Under the pieces are notes generated by a model. That model did no database searches, was not told the origin of the DNA, and was given only the letters and a program-made list of their open reading frames with translations. The position numbers were made by a program, and so were the translations under genes. A stretch of DNA of 64,000 nucleotides from Campylobacteraceae bacterium. Its GTDB lineage: Bacteria > Campylobacterota > Campylobacteria > Campylobacterales > Campylobacteraceae. The stretch lies in assembly GCA_031266555.1 (NCBI GenBank), contig JAISAU010000002.1:124001-188000 (forward strand), in the 5' to 3' direction. Below are positions 28,210-37,867 of the stretch, one piece after another (within the stretch, counting starts at the first letter, position 1; every line of letters begins with the position of its first letter).

Positions 28210-29838
28210 ATGAAACAGGGTAAATTTTATCTCACGAAACGATACGTTACCGCGCTAACGCTAATAGCGCTATTATCAATATTGACTTACATAAATATGA
28301 GTTATCTCATTAATTCTCAATCAAACGACGGCAAAATTATAGACGCCAGCGGTCAGCAAGTGATGCTTTCACAGCAAATCGCGCTTTACGCCATATATTA
28401 TCAAACGCGGCAATTGGAAAGCAGCATAGAACAGATGGAAAACAATCACGAATTTTTACTCTCTTTGCCAATGTCCGAAGAGATAGAACAAATCTATTTT
28501 GAAAAACCTTTAAATCTTGATATAAAAATTAGAAATTATATAGCGAATGCGAAACGGTTTCGGGATACGACGGACGGCGTGAGTTTAACTTATGTACTGC
28601 GAAACGCGGAGCCTTTGTTGAAAGAACTAAGCGAAGTTTCAGCCCTTTATCTTGATGAAACGGAAGCTAGAACCGCGAAACTCAAAAATTTTGAAACGCT
28701 TATATGTTTTGTTACGATATTTATATTGCTGCTTGAAGCGTTTTTTATATTTCGTCCCGCTAATGCTGTAATTCAACGAAAAACAAAAGAGTTAGTTGAT
28801 GAAAAAAATTACTCAAACGCCGTCATTGAGTCTAGTTCCAACGCTATTATCTCTATAGACGCGAATCATTATGTTAAAACTTTCAACCGCCAAGCGGAGA
28901 TAATATTCGGTTTCAAAAAAAATGAGATAGAAGATTTGCAAAATTTGCAAAAGCTGATACCAAAAAGCTATCGCTCTATCCATAAACGAGGACTTCTCTC
29001 ATTATTGACAAAAAACCTGCGCCGACTTAAAAACAGAAGTTATGAGATAAATCTATTAAATAAAAAGAACGAGCAGTTTCCGTGTCGCGTCGGTTTGTCA
29101 GCCAATGAAAACGGGGTTGTCGTTATAAATATAGAAAATATGACTAAAGATAAACTTAAAGACGTGTTGATGTATAAACAGGCGAAATTTGCGGCTTTAG
29201 GAGAAATGATAGCGATTATCGCTCATCAATGGAGACAGCCTTTGTCGGAACTCGGACTAAACAACATGTATCTCAAAAAAAAGATAAATCAAAAAGAACT
29301 AAAAGAGGAGTTAAGCAAAAATGAAGATATTATAAGATTTATGTCAGAAACCATCGCTAATTTTGAGAATTTTTATAAAAACACAAAAAACGTATGGTTT
29401 GACCCCAAAGCCGCGATAGAACAAGCGCTGAATATCACGGAAAAAATCTTAAAGCTAAAAGATATAAAACTTTTTTTGGAACTTGAGGAAAATATTAAAG
29501 TATACGGGCAGAAAAACGGTCTTTCTCAAGTCGTTCTATCTATTATACAAAACTCTATTGATAAGCATGGCACGAGCGGCAATCTCGCTAAATGGATAAA
29601 AATAACAATGAAAAGCGAGGATAAAAAACTCTTTTTGCATATAGACGATAACGCCGGCGGTATACATGTAAAACCTATAGAGGATATTTTTGAACCGTTT
29701 TATACGGGCAAAAAAAGTTCGTCAACCGGACTTGGGCTTTACATGTCAAAGCTTGTTATCAAAGATAAGTTCGGCGGGGATTTGAGCGCGTCAAATACGA
29801 AAGACGGAGCGTCTCTTTTGATAAGTTTGCCTATTTGA
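28210..29838 (+). CDS. sensor histidine kinase with NarX/PilJ-like sensor
   Basis: 542 residues. Transmembrane helices at about 13-32 and 160-178 bracket a periplasmic domain with IDASGQQVMLSQQIALYA, which follows the PilJ/NarX P-box pattern (AGxxRMLSQ). Then a PAS domain (about 195-310), H-box IAHQWRQPLSEL with the phospho-acceptor His near 339, and HATPase boxes (QNSIDKHG, DDNAGGI, GLGLYMSK). The 3' end overlaps by 8 nt the convergent response regulator gene, its likely partner. Position just upstream of the nos operon suggests control of N-oxide respiration; that is inference. Confidence 0.9.
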   Translation: MKQGKFYLTKRYVTALTLIALLSILTYINMSYLINSQSNDGKIIDASGQQVMLSQQIALYAIYYQTRQLESSIEQMENNHEFLLSLPMSEEIEQIYFEKPLNLDIKIRNYIANAKRFRDTTDGVSLTYVLRNAEPLLKELSEVSALYLDETEARTAKLKNFETLICFVTIFILLLEAFFIFRPANAVIQRKTKELVDEKNYSNAVIESSSNAIISIDANHYVKTFNRQAEIIFGFKKNEIEDLQNLQKLIPKSYRSIHKRGLLSLLTKNLRRLKNRSYEINLLNKKNEQFPCRVGLSANENGVVVINIENMTKDKLKDVLMYKQAKFAALGEMIAIIAHQWRQPLSELGLNNMYLKKKINQKELKEELSKNEDIIRFMSETIANFENFYKNTKNVWFDPKAAIEQALNITEKILKLKDIKLFLELEENIKVYGQKNGLSQVVLSIIQNSIDKHGTSGNLAKWIKITMKSEDKKLFLHIDDNAGGIHVKPIEDIFEPFYTGKKSSSTGLGLYMSKLVIKDKFGGDLSASNTKDGASLLISLPI

Positions 29839-30520
29839 TTTTGTAACCTAGCTTTCCCACGCTAAGTATCGTCTCATCGCCTATTTTTTTGCGAAGCTTA
29901 AATATGAGATTTTTTAAAGCGGATAAAGGAGCGATGTCATAAATATAGAGATTTTCTTCTATGCGCTGTTTGGTTAGGAGCTTGCCTTTATTTTGCAAAA
30001 GCAGTTCTAGTAGCTCTATCTCTTTTGATGTAAGCGCGTGAATATCGCCGCTTTTATCTATAAAAACTCTGTTTTGACAATCATATTGTCCGCTTCCGAG
30101 TTTCATATATACATTATCGTTTTCAGAGAGCTTTGCTGCGCATGAAGAGAGCACTTTAATCAAATCTTTCTCAGAAATCGGTTTTAAAAGATACTCTATC
30201 AGCAACAGTTTTATTGATTTTAACAGATAATCTTTGTCCGCGTATGCCGAAGTCACGACTATAGGAATGCTTTTATTGGTTTTTCTGATAGTTTCTATAA
30301 AATCCAATCCGTTTATTTTCGGCATTTTGATATCTGTGATAATGATGTTCGGATAATATCTCTCGTATGCTCTCAACCCATCTTCGCCATCACTTGCTTC
30401 GTACACTTCGGCAACCCATAGTTTTAACACTTTCTTAAAACTTTTTCTTAGAGGTTCTTCATCTTCTATTAATAGAATGGAACTTTTCGCAAGAATTTCT
30501 TGATATATTTCCGCCATCAT
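29831..30520 (-). CDS. OmpR-type response regulator
   Basis: 229 residues: receiver domain with acidic pair IEDEE, phospho-acceptor D63 in IIITDIKMP, T/S in VVTSAYAD and the lysine in LLKPISE; then a winged-helix DNA-binding domain (LTSKEIELLELLLQNKGKLLT). It is convergent with, and overlaps by 8 nt, the NarX/PilJ-like kinase, and its start faces nosZ (divergent, 168 nt). A nosZ-directed activator is plausible. This tail-to-tail kinase/regulator layout is unusual. Confidence 0.9.
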   Translation of the reverse strand: MMAEIYQEILAKSSILLIEDEEPLRKSFKKVLKLWVAEVYEASDGEDGLRAYERYYPNIIITDIKMPKINGLDFIETIRKTNKSIPIVVTSAYADKDYLLKSIKLLLIEYLLKPISEKDLIKVLSSCAAKLSENDNVYMKLGSGQYDCQNRVFIDKSGDIHALTSKEIELLELLLQNKGKLLTKQRIEENLYIYDIAPLSALKNLIFKLRKKIGDETILSVGKLGYKIK

Positions 30521-30688
30521 CTCTTATATACTCCTTAATATTTTTGCTTATTAATCTTAGCGACCAAAAAGAGCGTAATCTATTGTAAAATTTCATAATT
30601 AAAGTTTGTTTAATTTGATAACTAATTCAATCAATTTAAATATTCTTAAGTAGATTTGGTAACAATTCAATCCCTATAAGGAGGATTT

Positions 30689-33280
30689 ATGAAGTTCAAT
30701 GTGAAGTTTCCATTGCTTTGTTTTGTTATCGCGGCTATGAGTTTGTGTGCTCAAAGCAGCGATTCGCTACAAAAGATAATGAAAGAACGGGGTCTTAGCG
30801 AGAGAGACGTTTTAGCGGCGGTTAAAACGTACACTCCAAGCGGTGTGAAGGATCAATATTACGCGTTTAGCTCCGGCGGACAATCCGGACAAGTCATCGT
30901 ATACGGCATTCCTTCTATGAGGATTTTAAAATATATCGGTGTCTTTACGCCTGAACCTTGGCAAGGATATGGATATGACGAAGAATCCAAAAAGATACTT
31001 GAAGGTGCCAGCATTCGCGGCAAGCAAGTAACCTGGGGAGATTCTCACCACCCTAACTTTTCAGAAAAAAACGGCGAATATACGGGTGATTTTATTTTTA
31101 TCAACGATAAAGCAAATCCCAGAACTGCCGTCATTGATCTCAAAACTTTTGAGACGGTGCAAATAGTGTCAAATCCAGTACTTAAAAATACTCACGGAGG
31201 TCCGTTTGTGACGCCCAATACCGAATACATTTTGGACGCCGCGCAGCTAGCCGCGCCTTTTGAGGACGATTATGTGCCTATAGAAGCGTATGAGGATAGA
31301 TTCAGAGGCGGCGTGACATTGTGGAAATTTGACTACTCCAAAGGCAGAATAGATGAGAAAAACTCATTTACCTTAGAACTTCCTCCGTACATGCAAGATT
31401 TAAGCGACGCAGGCAAGGGTCCATCTTACGGTTGGGCATTTACAAATAGTTTCAACTCCGAAATGTACACGGGTGGCTTGGAACGCGGACTTCCGCCTTT
31501 TGAAGCCGGTATGAGCCGAAATGACGTAGACTTTTTGCATGTATATAATTGGCAAACATTGGAAAAACTTTCAAAAGATTCCAAAAATTACAAAGTTATA
31601 AACGGACATAAAGTTATAACGATTGACGCCGCAGTAAATGCTAACGCCTTGTTTTTGATTCCTGAACCAAAATCTCCTCATGGGGTAGACGTTACGCCTG
31701 ACGGCAAACTCATTATTATTGGCGGTAAGTTGGATAGCCACGAATCCGTATATGATTTCGCGAAAATTAAAAAACTGATTGACGCTAAAGAGTTTGTCGG
31801 CAAAGACTCTTACGGCATCCCTATACTTGATTTGCAAAAATCTTTGCACGGACAGCTGGAGCTTGGCCTTGGGCCTTTGCACACAACGTTTGATGCGGTT
31901 GATGGCATAGCGTACACATCTTTGTATGTTGATTCTCAAATCGTCAAATGGAATTATCGCGATATGAAGGTATTGGATAGAGTAAATGTAAACTACAATA
32001 TCGGGCACTTAGACTCAATAGAAGGTAAAAGCGCGAAACCTTTGGGCAAATATGCCATAGCGCTTGACAAACTCTCTATAGACAGATTTCTTCCCGTCGG
32101 CCCTTTGCATCCTCAAAATCATCAATTGATTGATATTACAAGTCCGAAGATGGAAGTTATATACGATATGCCCATACCGCTCGGCGAACCTCACGATATG
32201 GTAAGCATAAGCGCCAAAAAAATTAATCCTCTTAAAACTCTGCAAATGGGCACAGACTCAAGAAGCGGCAATAGGCATGAGGGTATGACGTTAGCCGGCC
32301 AAGAGAGAGTTGAGCGAAACGGTAATAAAGTGAAAGTTTACATGACGGCTATCAGAAGTCATTTAAACCCCGAACATGTTACCGTAAATAAAGACGACGA
32401 GGTAACCATTTACATCACAAATCTTGAGCGAGCGGTTGACGAAACTCACGGTTTTGGCATATCAGGACTAAACATTCACGCCTCCGTAGAGCCCGGTAGA
32501 ACCGTTTCGGTGAAATTTAAAGCCGATAAAGAGGGTGTATTTCCATACTATTGCACAGAGTTTTGCTCGGCGTTGCATTTGGAGATGATGGGGTATTTAT
32601 ACGTTAAAGATCCGAATAAAAAATATCCCGATTATAAAGCGGTAGCAATCTCAAAATTGAGCAAAGGGGATTTGGAAAAAGAGTATCAAAAGATAATAGC
32701 CACAAATAGCGCGACTGACTCTGTAATCCAAAGCGTGGTAGGATTTTTGCAAAAAAATAAATACGAAAAATACCCTGCCGTCAAGCAAAATGTGGACGAC
32801 GCGTTCGTACAATACGGCAGCATCAAAGATACCAAAGCGAAAGCCGACGCGGCTTATAAAAAAGGCGATATAAACCAAGCGATACTTTGGGAAATGCAAG
32901 TATGGCAATATATGGTTAAAACCGCCGACGTAGGCTTAAGAGCTAAAGCGCAACTAGAAAGAGAGCTTGCAACGCCAATGAGTACCGCATCCAAAAGGGG
33001 CGAAGACGCGTTCCACACGGGCGGATGCAGCGGTTGCCATGTAGTTGGACAAGTTAGTTCCGGTCCGGACTTAACGGGAGTATTGTTAAGACACGAGAAC
33101 GGTGAACAGTTTGTATACGATTTTATCATCTCACCCGAAAAATATTACAACAATCCGTATATAGACGCGATGATTAAAGCGTTTAACCTAAGAATGCCAA
33201 ATCAAAATATGAAAGCTGGGGAGGTTAAAGATATCATTGAGTATCTCAAATGGGTGGATGAAAATGCGGGCATATATTAG
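30689..33280 (+). CDS. nosZ: nitrous oxide reductase, cytochrome-c-fused (clade II)
   Basis: 863 residues. NosZ reduces N2O to N2 in the periplasm. A Sec-type signal peptide (residues 1-22, no twin arginine) marks the clade II form. The seven-bladed propeller holding CuZ is followed by the cupredoxin CuA domain with CTEFCSALHLEMM (ligand Cys, Cys, His, Met near 624-635). A C-terminal extension carries a haem-binding CSGCH (about 779-783), the fused monohaem domain known from Wolinella and Campylobacter. AAGGAGG precedes the ATG. It is first in a ten-gene operon, followed by a strong hairpin. Confidence 0.97.
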   Translation: MKFNVKFPLLCFVIAAMSLCAQSSDSLQKIMKERGLSERDVLAAVKTYTPSGVKDQYYAFSSGGQSGQVIVYGIPSMRILKYIGVFTPEPWQGYGYDEESKKILEGASIRGKQVTWGDSHHPNFSEKNGEYTGDFIFINDKANPRTAVIDLKTFETVQIVSNPVLKNTHGGPFVTPNTEYILDAAQLAAPFEDDYVPIEAYEDRFRGGVTLWKFDYSKGRIDEKNSFTLELPPYMQDLSDAGKGPSYGWAFTNSFNSEMYTGGLERGLPPFEAGMSRNDVDFLHVYNWQTLEKLSKDSKNYKVINGHKVITIDAAVNANALFLIPEPKSPHGVDVTPDGKLIIIGGKLDSHESVYDFAKIKKLIDAKEFVGKDSYGIPILDLQKSLHGQLELGLGPLHTTFDAVDGIAYTSLYVDSQIVKWNYRDMKVLDRVNVNYNIGHLDSIEGKSAKPLGKYAIALDKLSIDRFLPVGPLHPQNHQLIDITSPKMEVIYDMPIPLGEPHDMVSISAKKINPLKTLQMGTDSRSGNRHEGMTLAGQERVERNGNKVKVYMTAIRSHLNPEHVTVNKDDEVTIYITNLERAVDETHGFGISGLNIHASVEPGRTVSVKFKADKEGVFPYYCTEFCSALHLEMMGYLYVKDPNKKYPDYKAVAISKLSKGDLEKEYQKIIATNSATDSVIQSVVGFLQKNKYEKYPAVKQNVDDAFVQYGSIKDTKAKADAAYKKGDINQAILWEMQVWQYMVKTADVGLRAKAQLERELATPMSTASKRGEDAFHTGGCSGCHVVGQVSSGPDLTGVLLRHENGEQFVYDFIISPEKYYNNPYIDAMIKAFNLRMPNQNMKAGEVKDIIEYLKWVDENAGIY

Positions 33281-33286
33281 CCTCAT

Positions 33287-33314
33287 GCAAAGCGGGGCTT
33301 CACTCCCGCTTTGC
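33287..33314 (+). promoter_or_regulatory. perfect 10-bp GC-rich hairpin between nosZ and nosB
   Basis: GCAAAGCGGG (33287-33296) pairs exactly with CCCGCTTTGC (33305-33314) around an 8-nt loop. The following TATAATTTAGC lacks a long T-run, so it is more likely an mRNA-stabilising or partial terminator element than a full stop; TATAAT at 33315-33320 could also start a nosB transcript. Confidence 0.7.
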
Positions 33315-33346
33315 TATAATTTAGCAAAAATAAAAAGTCTTAAAAA

Positions 33347-34111
33347 ATGAAAAAATATCAATTTTTTACACTAACGGCTTTAGCGTTTTTAGTTATCTTT
33401 TTCACTATTCCAATAACATGTTTTTACGGCGTCACCGAAAAAATAAAAAACCATCAAACAGACGATATTCCGTCATACTCATATTTTATTTGGGATCTAT
33501 ACAGTAGATTGCAATATCAAACAAGCTCAACCCCCGACGACGCCAAACATTCGCTAAAAAAAATGATAGATACGAATTCTGAGATAGGAGCGGCGAGCGT
33601 ACCTGTGTGGAGCGTCTCTTTGGAAGCTCCAAATTATCCTAAAGACGCGTTTCCGGACGGTATTCCCGTGCTTTTTCATTTTGACGGATTCAGCGGCGAA
33701 GTTCATGAAATGAATACGATAAACCACTATATCGGCATGTACCCTATGGAACGCGGCGCGCGACTTGAGATGTCGCTAATGCCATATATATTTTTATCTG
33801 TAACGCTACTGATGATAGTTTATCTGTACTGGAACAGCAGAAAATCATGGTTTCTTATGATATTTCCCGTACTGCTTCCCGTAGGTTTTTTGGTGGATTT
33901 CGCGGGATGGCTTTATTGGTTCGGACACAACATGCAAGAGTGGGGAGCGTTTAAAATAAAACCTTTTATGCCAACTGTGTTTGGAGACGGCAAAGTAGCG
34001 CAATTTACCACACACTCATACCCTACGGCATGGTTTTATCTGCTTTTATTAATATCGGTTCTTTCAATACTCGCAATCTTTTCAAAATTAAAACAAAGCA
34101 ATAAGCGATGA
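33347..34111 (+). CDS. nosB: NosB-like membrane protein
   Basis: 254 residues with one N-terminal helix (about 9-26), a periplasmic domain (about 30-140) and three more helices (about 145-163, 170-190 and 230-247). Gene position directly after nosZ and before nosD equals the epsilonproteobacterial nosB. Its role in N2O reductase maturation or electron supply is unresolved. It overlaps nosD by 4 nt (ATGA). Confidence 0.8.
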   Translation: MKKYQFFTLTALAFLVIFFTIPITCFYGVTEKIKNHQTDDIPSYSYFIWDLYSRLQYQTSSTPDDAKHSLKKMIDTNSEIGAASVPVWSVSLEAPNYPKDAFPDGIPVLFHFDGFSGEVHEMNTINHYIGMYPMERGARLEMSLMPYIFLSVTLLMIVYLYWNSRKSWFLMIFPVLLPVGFLVDFAGWLYWFGHNMQEWGAFKIKPFMPTVFGDGKVAQFTTHSYPTAWFYLLLLISVLSILAIFSKLKQSNKR

Positions 34112-35319
34112 GATATTTGACGTTTCTTTTATTGGCACCTCTTCTTTTTTCAAATCCGCTTCAAGAAGCTATTGACAACGCTCCGAGCGGTTCTAAGATA
34201 GAGCTTGGCAAAGGCGAATTTAAAGGCAGGATTGTTATCAATAAGCCTCTTATAATTGAAGGCGTGGAAGACAAAAGCGCGCATATTATAGGCGATAATA
34301 CGGGTAGCGTCATAACGATAACAAGTTCTAATGTTATCTTGAGAAACTTATGGATAAGCGGTTCTGGTAGCAGCCACGAAGGGTTAGACGCCGCTATTTT
34401 GGCAAAAGAGGCGAATAATGTACTTTTGGAGGGCAACAAGATAACGGATTCGCTTTTTGGCATCAATTTTCAAAAAGTTTCAAATTCAAAAATTATAAAC
34501 AATTTTATCACTTCCAAACCTTACGATTTAGGCGTTAGAGGCGACGGTATAGTATTTTGGTATTCGCACGGCAATACGGTGCGTGGTAACCATCTTCAAA
34601 AGTCGCGCGATATGGTCGCGTGGTACTCAAGCAAAAACGTATATGAAGATAATTTCGGAGAATATGGCAGATACTCTTTACATTTCATGTACGCAAATGA
34701 TAATCTTGTCCAAAACAATATCTTTGAGCATAACTCCGTAGGTATCTTTTTTATGTACTCGCACGACATAATCGCGAGAAACAATACGATGAAAAACTCT
34801 TTAGGCACTTTTGGACTTGGTTTGGGACTTAAAGACAGTTCAAATTTCATCATAGAAGATAATAATATCATCTACAACGCGCGCGGCGTATTTTTAGATC
34901 AATCGCCCTATCAGCAAGACAGCGTAAATATCTTTAAGCGCAATAAAATTCTGTACAACGCGAGCGCGGTGCAGTTTTTGGGACTTCGTGAAAAGTCGCT
35001 TTTTAGCGAAAACATATTTAAAGGCAATATGGAGTTGATATCAAGCGATATGCCCAAAAACGATATGCCTTATGTAGAATGGCGGCGAAACTATTGGGAC
35101 GACTACGAAGGATTTGATATGGATAAAGACGGCGTGGGAGATATACCGTACAAACAGTACGCCTATGCCGATAAACTTTGGCTTTACAACACAGATATAA
35201 AATTTTTTTATGGTACGGCGGCGATGGGTCTTTTAAACTTTTTGGCAAAATTAGCGCCGTTTTCCGAACCCGAGCTAATGGTCGCCGATAACGAACCTCT
35301 TATAAAGGCCGCGATGTGA
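34108..35319 (+). CDS. nosD: NosD, periplasmic copper-site assembly protein
   Basis: 403 residues with a signal peptide (LTFLLLAPLLFS). The mature part is a right-handed parallel beta-helix with repeating N-x-I/F-x-x-N segments (for example NNVLLEGNKITDSLFGI), typical of NosD, which with NosF and NosY delivers sulfur/copper for the CuZ centre in the periplasm. It overlaps nosB and nosG by 4 nt each. Confidence 0.94.
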   Translation: MRYLTFLLLAPLLFSNPLQEAIDNAPSGSKIELGKGEFKGRIVINKPLIIEGVEDKSAHIIGDNTGSVITITSSNVILRNLWISGSGSSHEGLDAAILAKEANNVLLEGNKITDSLFGINFQKVSNSKIINNFITSKPYDLGVRGDGIVFWYSHGNTVRGNHLQKSRDMVAWYSSKNVYEDNFGEYGRYSLHFMYANDNLVQNNIFEHNSVGIFFMYSHDIIARNNTMKNSLGTFGLGLGLKDSSNFIIEDNNIIYNARGVFLDQSPYQQDSVNIFKRNKILYNASAVQFLGLREKSLFSENIFKGNMELISSDMPKNDMPYVEWRRNYWDDYEGFDMDKDGVGDIPYKQYAYADKLWLYNTDIKFFYGTAAMGLLNFLAKLAPFSEPELMVADNEPLIKAAM

Positions 35320-36026
35320 AAGAGCAATCAAGAAGAGAAGTTTTGAAAAAGAGCGCCGCTTACGCGATTTTTTTCGGCGCGTTGTTCGGAGGCGGCATTT
35401 ATATATCGCCTAAACTCTATGCAAAAAATAACCATTTAAGACCGCCGGGGGCATTAGATGAAAACGCGTTTTTGGCTACATGTATCAAGTGCGGGCAATG
35501 TATACAAGTATGCCCTTACCATTCAATAAACATGTACGATATCGCGAATCTCAACTCCATAGGCACGCCGTATATTGACGCTTATGAAAGAGGCTGCTAT
35601 CTATGCGACCTCTTCCCTTGCGTATTGGCTTGTCCCACCGGCTCTTTGCAGCACGAAGTCACAACGGCAGACGACATTCGTATGGGCACGGCGTATATAA
35701 ATAATATAGACGACTGTTTTGCGTTTATCGGAAAAAAGGTAGAAGAAGCGGATTTGGAAAAGATATTGTCTCACTCAAATCAAAACGAAAGAGAGTTTGC
35801 AATTCTTGACAAAATTCAAAATTACGTCGGCAAAGAGTGCACTATTTGCGTTGACATGTGCCCGTATCCCAATAAAACAGACGCTATAGAGATGGTTTAC
35901 GAAACTGACAAAGCGTTTCCGAAGATTAATCAAAAATGCGTAGGCTGCGGTGTTTGCGTTGAACTCTGTCCATCTTCGGTTATATCAATAGTACCGAGTA
36001 AAACTTATGAGGATGTACATGTATGA
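35316..36026 (+). CDS. nosG: NosG, ferredoxin-type electron carrier (NapG-like)
   Basis: 236 residues. A twin-arginine-like start SRREVLKK followed by a hydrophobic stretch suggests Tat export, with clusters in the periplasm. Four [4Fe-4S] cysteine sets are visible: CIKCGQCIQVCP, CYLCDLFPCVLACP, CTICVDMCPYP and CVGCGVCVELCP. With NosH it is thought to pass electrons from the menaquinol pool toward NosZ. It overlaps nosD and nosC1 by 4 nt. Confidence 0.92.
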   Translation: MKEQSRREVLKKSAAYAIFFGALFGGGIYISPKLYAKNNHLRPPGALDENAFLATCIKCGQCIQVCPYHSINMYDIANLNSIGTPYIDAYERGCYLCDLFPCVLACPTGSLQHEVTTADDIRMGTAYINNIDDCFAFIGKKVEEADLEKILSHSNQNEREFAILDKIQNYVGKECTICVDMCPYPNKTDAIEMVYETDKAFPKINQKCVGCGVCVELCPSSVISIVPSKTYEDVHV

Positions 36027-36556
36027 AAAGAGTTTTTATATTTGCGGCGATTATATTTTTATTTATCGGTTGCGGCGAGAAAAAAGAAGAGAAGAGCGTG
36101 GAAACAGGCGATATAAAAGTAACTCCCAATGCCTTCGAGATTCAAAATAGCGACATTTTAGCAAATTATGATATGGACGGTAACAAAAAAATAAGCATTT
36201 CAATTTCAGGCGAAGAGAGCGCACTTACACGCCAGCTTGGAGCAATAGTCTCCATTAGAAATAGTTATAGCGGGGTACAAAAAGAGCTGCTCTCCAAAAG
36301 ACTTAGTAAAAACTATTTTTTGAAGTGTTCCGCATGTCACGATGATTATGCTAACGGCGTCATAGGACCGTCTCTTTTGACAAAAAACTCTGATGAGATA
36401 TTTGACATGATAAAAGCTTACAAAACGGACGCAAAAAATAATGTCTTAATGCAATACCTTGTGTCGCAGATGGAAGATAGCGAGGTTCGTTCTTTGGCGG
36501 ACGAAATAGCCTCCTTTAATCAAATAGTAAGGGATAGTAAAAATGCGAATAATTAA
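36023..36556 (+). CDS. nosC1: NosC1, monohaem cytochrome c lipoprotein
   Basis: 177 residues. Lipobox FLFIGC anchors the protein on the periplasmic side. A single haem motif CSACH (about residue 109) is present, with a distal Met candidate in LMQYLVSQMED. It is one of two small cytochromes unique to the epsilon-type nos cluster and a likely electron donor to NosZ's own haem. It overlaps nosC2 by 14 nt. Confidence 0.9.
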   Translation: MKRVFIFAAIIFLFIGCGEKKEEKSVETGDIKVTPNAFEIQNSDILANYDMDGNKKISISISGEESALTRQLGAIVSIRNSYSGVQKELLSKRLSKNYFLKCSACHDDYANGVIGPSLLTKNSDEIFDMIKAYKTDAKNNVLMQYLVSQMEDSEVRSLADEIASFNQIVRDSKNANN

Positions 36557-36998
36557 AAAAGCGGTTAAAATTTTTGGGATTTTTGTGTGCGGTTTTATCG
36601 TCTTTTTGATGTTTTATTTAGCTTTAACGCAAAGAGGCGGTTCTTATGAAGCGGAAAATCAAAACAAAATTTATCCTCAAAACAAAAATGAAGAGGAGAA
36701 AATTTTGGGGTTTGAAAATAACATAATTGATTTGAATAGTAAGCCTACAAGCAGACTTTACGCGTCAAAATGTTCCGCATGTCACGGCAAAAACGGAGGA
36801 GGAAGATTTGACGACAAAGGCGAGATTATTTTTCCGTCAATCGCCGCAAAATCGCACGAGTTTATATTGCAAAGAGTATATGACTATAAAGACGGCAAAG
36901 TCTCAAATCCTTTGATGGCAACGCTTCTAAAAAATATGACGGATGAAGATTTAAAGACTTTAGCCGACGAAATATCAAAATTTGAAATTGAACAATGA
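36543..36998 (+). CDS. nosC2: NosC2, membrane-anchored monohaem cytochrome c
   Basis: 151 residues. An uncleaved-looking N-terminal helix (about 9-28) anchors it to the inner membrane; haem motif CSACHGKNGG is near residue 77 and a distal methionine lies in NPLMATLLKNM. The KCSACH stretch is identical to NosC1, so the two are probably an ancient duplication with different anchors (lipid versus helix). It overlaps nosC1 by 14 nt and nosH by 4 nt. Confidence 0.9.
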   Translation: MRIIKKAVKIFGIFVCGFIVFLMFYLALTQRGGSYEAENQNKIYPQNKNEEEKILGFENNIIDLNSKPTSRLYASKCSACHGKNGGGRFDDKGEIIFPSIAAKSHEFILQRVYDYKDGKVSNPLMATLLKNMTDEDLKTLADEISKFEIEQ

Positions 36999-37867
36999 AT
37001 AAGTACAAAGCATACGCTTCAATAGATAAGACGCGTTTTTTTGATACTTTTATAACAACGAACAAAAACGGCAAAAAAAGGCTTGGTATTAGATTTTATC
37101 GGTGGTTTAGCATATTTTGTATAAATTTTCTATTTTTTCTTTCGTATCGTATCGATTTGCAAGCGCTTGAAGGAACTCTTAGCGGTTCAAGGTTTTTCGG
37201 ATTTCATTTGATAGACCCTTTTATCTCTATGCAAATGTTTTTAGCGCATCACAATTTACATGTCAATCTTATAATCGGCACGGTCACAATTTTGGCATTT
37301 TATCTAATAATGGGCGGAAGGGCTTTTTGTTCGTGGGTCTGCCCGTATAATATTTTGGGCGAAATCAGCGAGAGATTACATAAAATATTAGTTGAGAAAA
37401 AGATCATACGATCTTACAAATTTAACCATAAGATTAAGTACGTTTTTTGGGTATTTTTTCTTTTTCTCGCGTTTTTCGCTGGATATCTGGTCTTTGAAAT
37501 AATAAATCCTGTAGGCATTTTAAGCCGCGCGATAGTATACGGCTGGAGTTTCGCGCTACTCATTGTAACGGTTCTATTTTTGGTTGAAGTTTTTTTCGCG
37601 CAGAGATTTTGGTGCAGATATATTTGTCCCATAGGCACAACTTATAGCTTTTTGGGCTGGATAAGCGTTATGAAAATAAAACGCACAAACGAATGCGACC
37701 GCTGTAACGCCTGTTCCAAAGTATGCCTTGTACCGCATGTATTAAAAAAGCAAGATAAAAAAGAGATAACTATTATAAGCGGCGAGTGCACGCTATGCGG
37801 AAGATGTATAGAGGTATGCCATAAAGATGCGCTTATATTTGACACAAAACTAAAGAAACTAATATGA
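36995..37867 (+). CDS. nosH: NosH, polyferredoxin membrane protein (NapH-like)
   Basis: 290 residues with four to five transmembrane helices. CSWVCPYN and CRYICPIG lie at helix ends as in NapH/CcoG/NosR-type proteins, and two C-terminal cytoplasmic [4Fe-4S] sets follow (CDRCNACSKVC and CTLCGRCIEVC). A menaquinol dehydrogenase role with NosG is inferred from the NapGH pair. It overlaps nosC2 and nosF by 4 nt. Confidence 0.92.
   Translation: MNKYKAYASIDKTRFFDTFITTNKNGKKRLGIRFYRWFSIFCINFLFFLSYRIDLQALEGTLSGSRFFGFHLIDPFISMQMFLAHHNLHVNLIIGTVTILAFYLIMGGRAFCSWVCPYNILGEISERLHKILVEKKIIRSYKFNHKIKYVFWVFFLFLAFFAGYLVFEIINPVGILSRAIVYGWSFALLIVTVLFLVEVFFAQRFWCRYICPIGTTYSFLGWISVMKIKRTNECDRCNACSKVCLVPHVLKKQDKKEITIISGECTLCGRCIEVCHKDALIFDTKLKKLI

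Noticed and set aside
30612-30640. FNR/CRP-like dyad TTGAT ... ATCAA upstream of nosZ
   Set aside because: The arms are separated by 10 nt and not the 4 nt of the CRP/FNR consensus, so a functional site is unlikely without other evidence.
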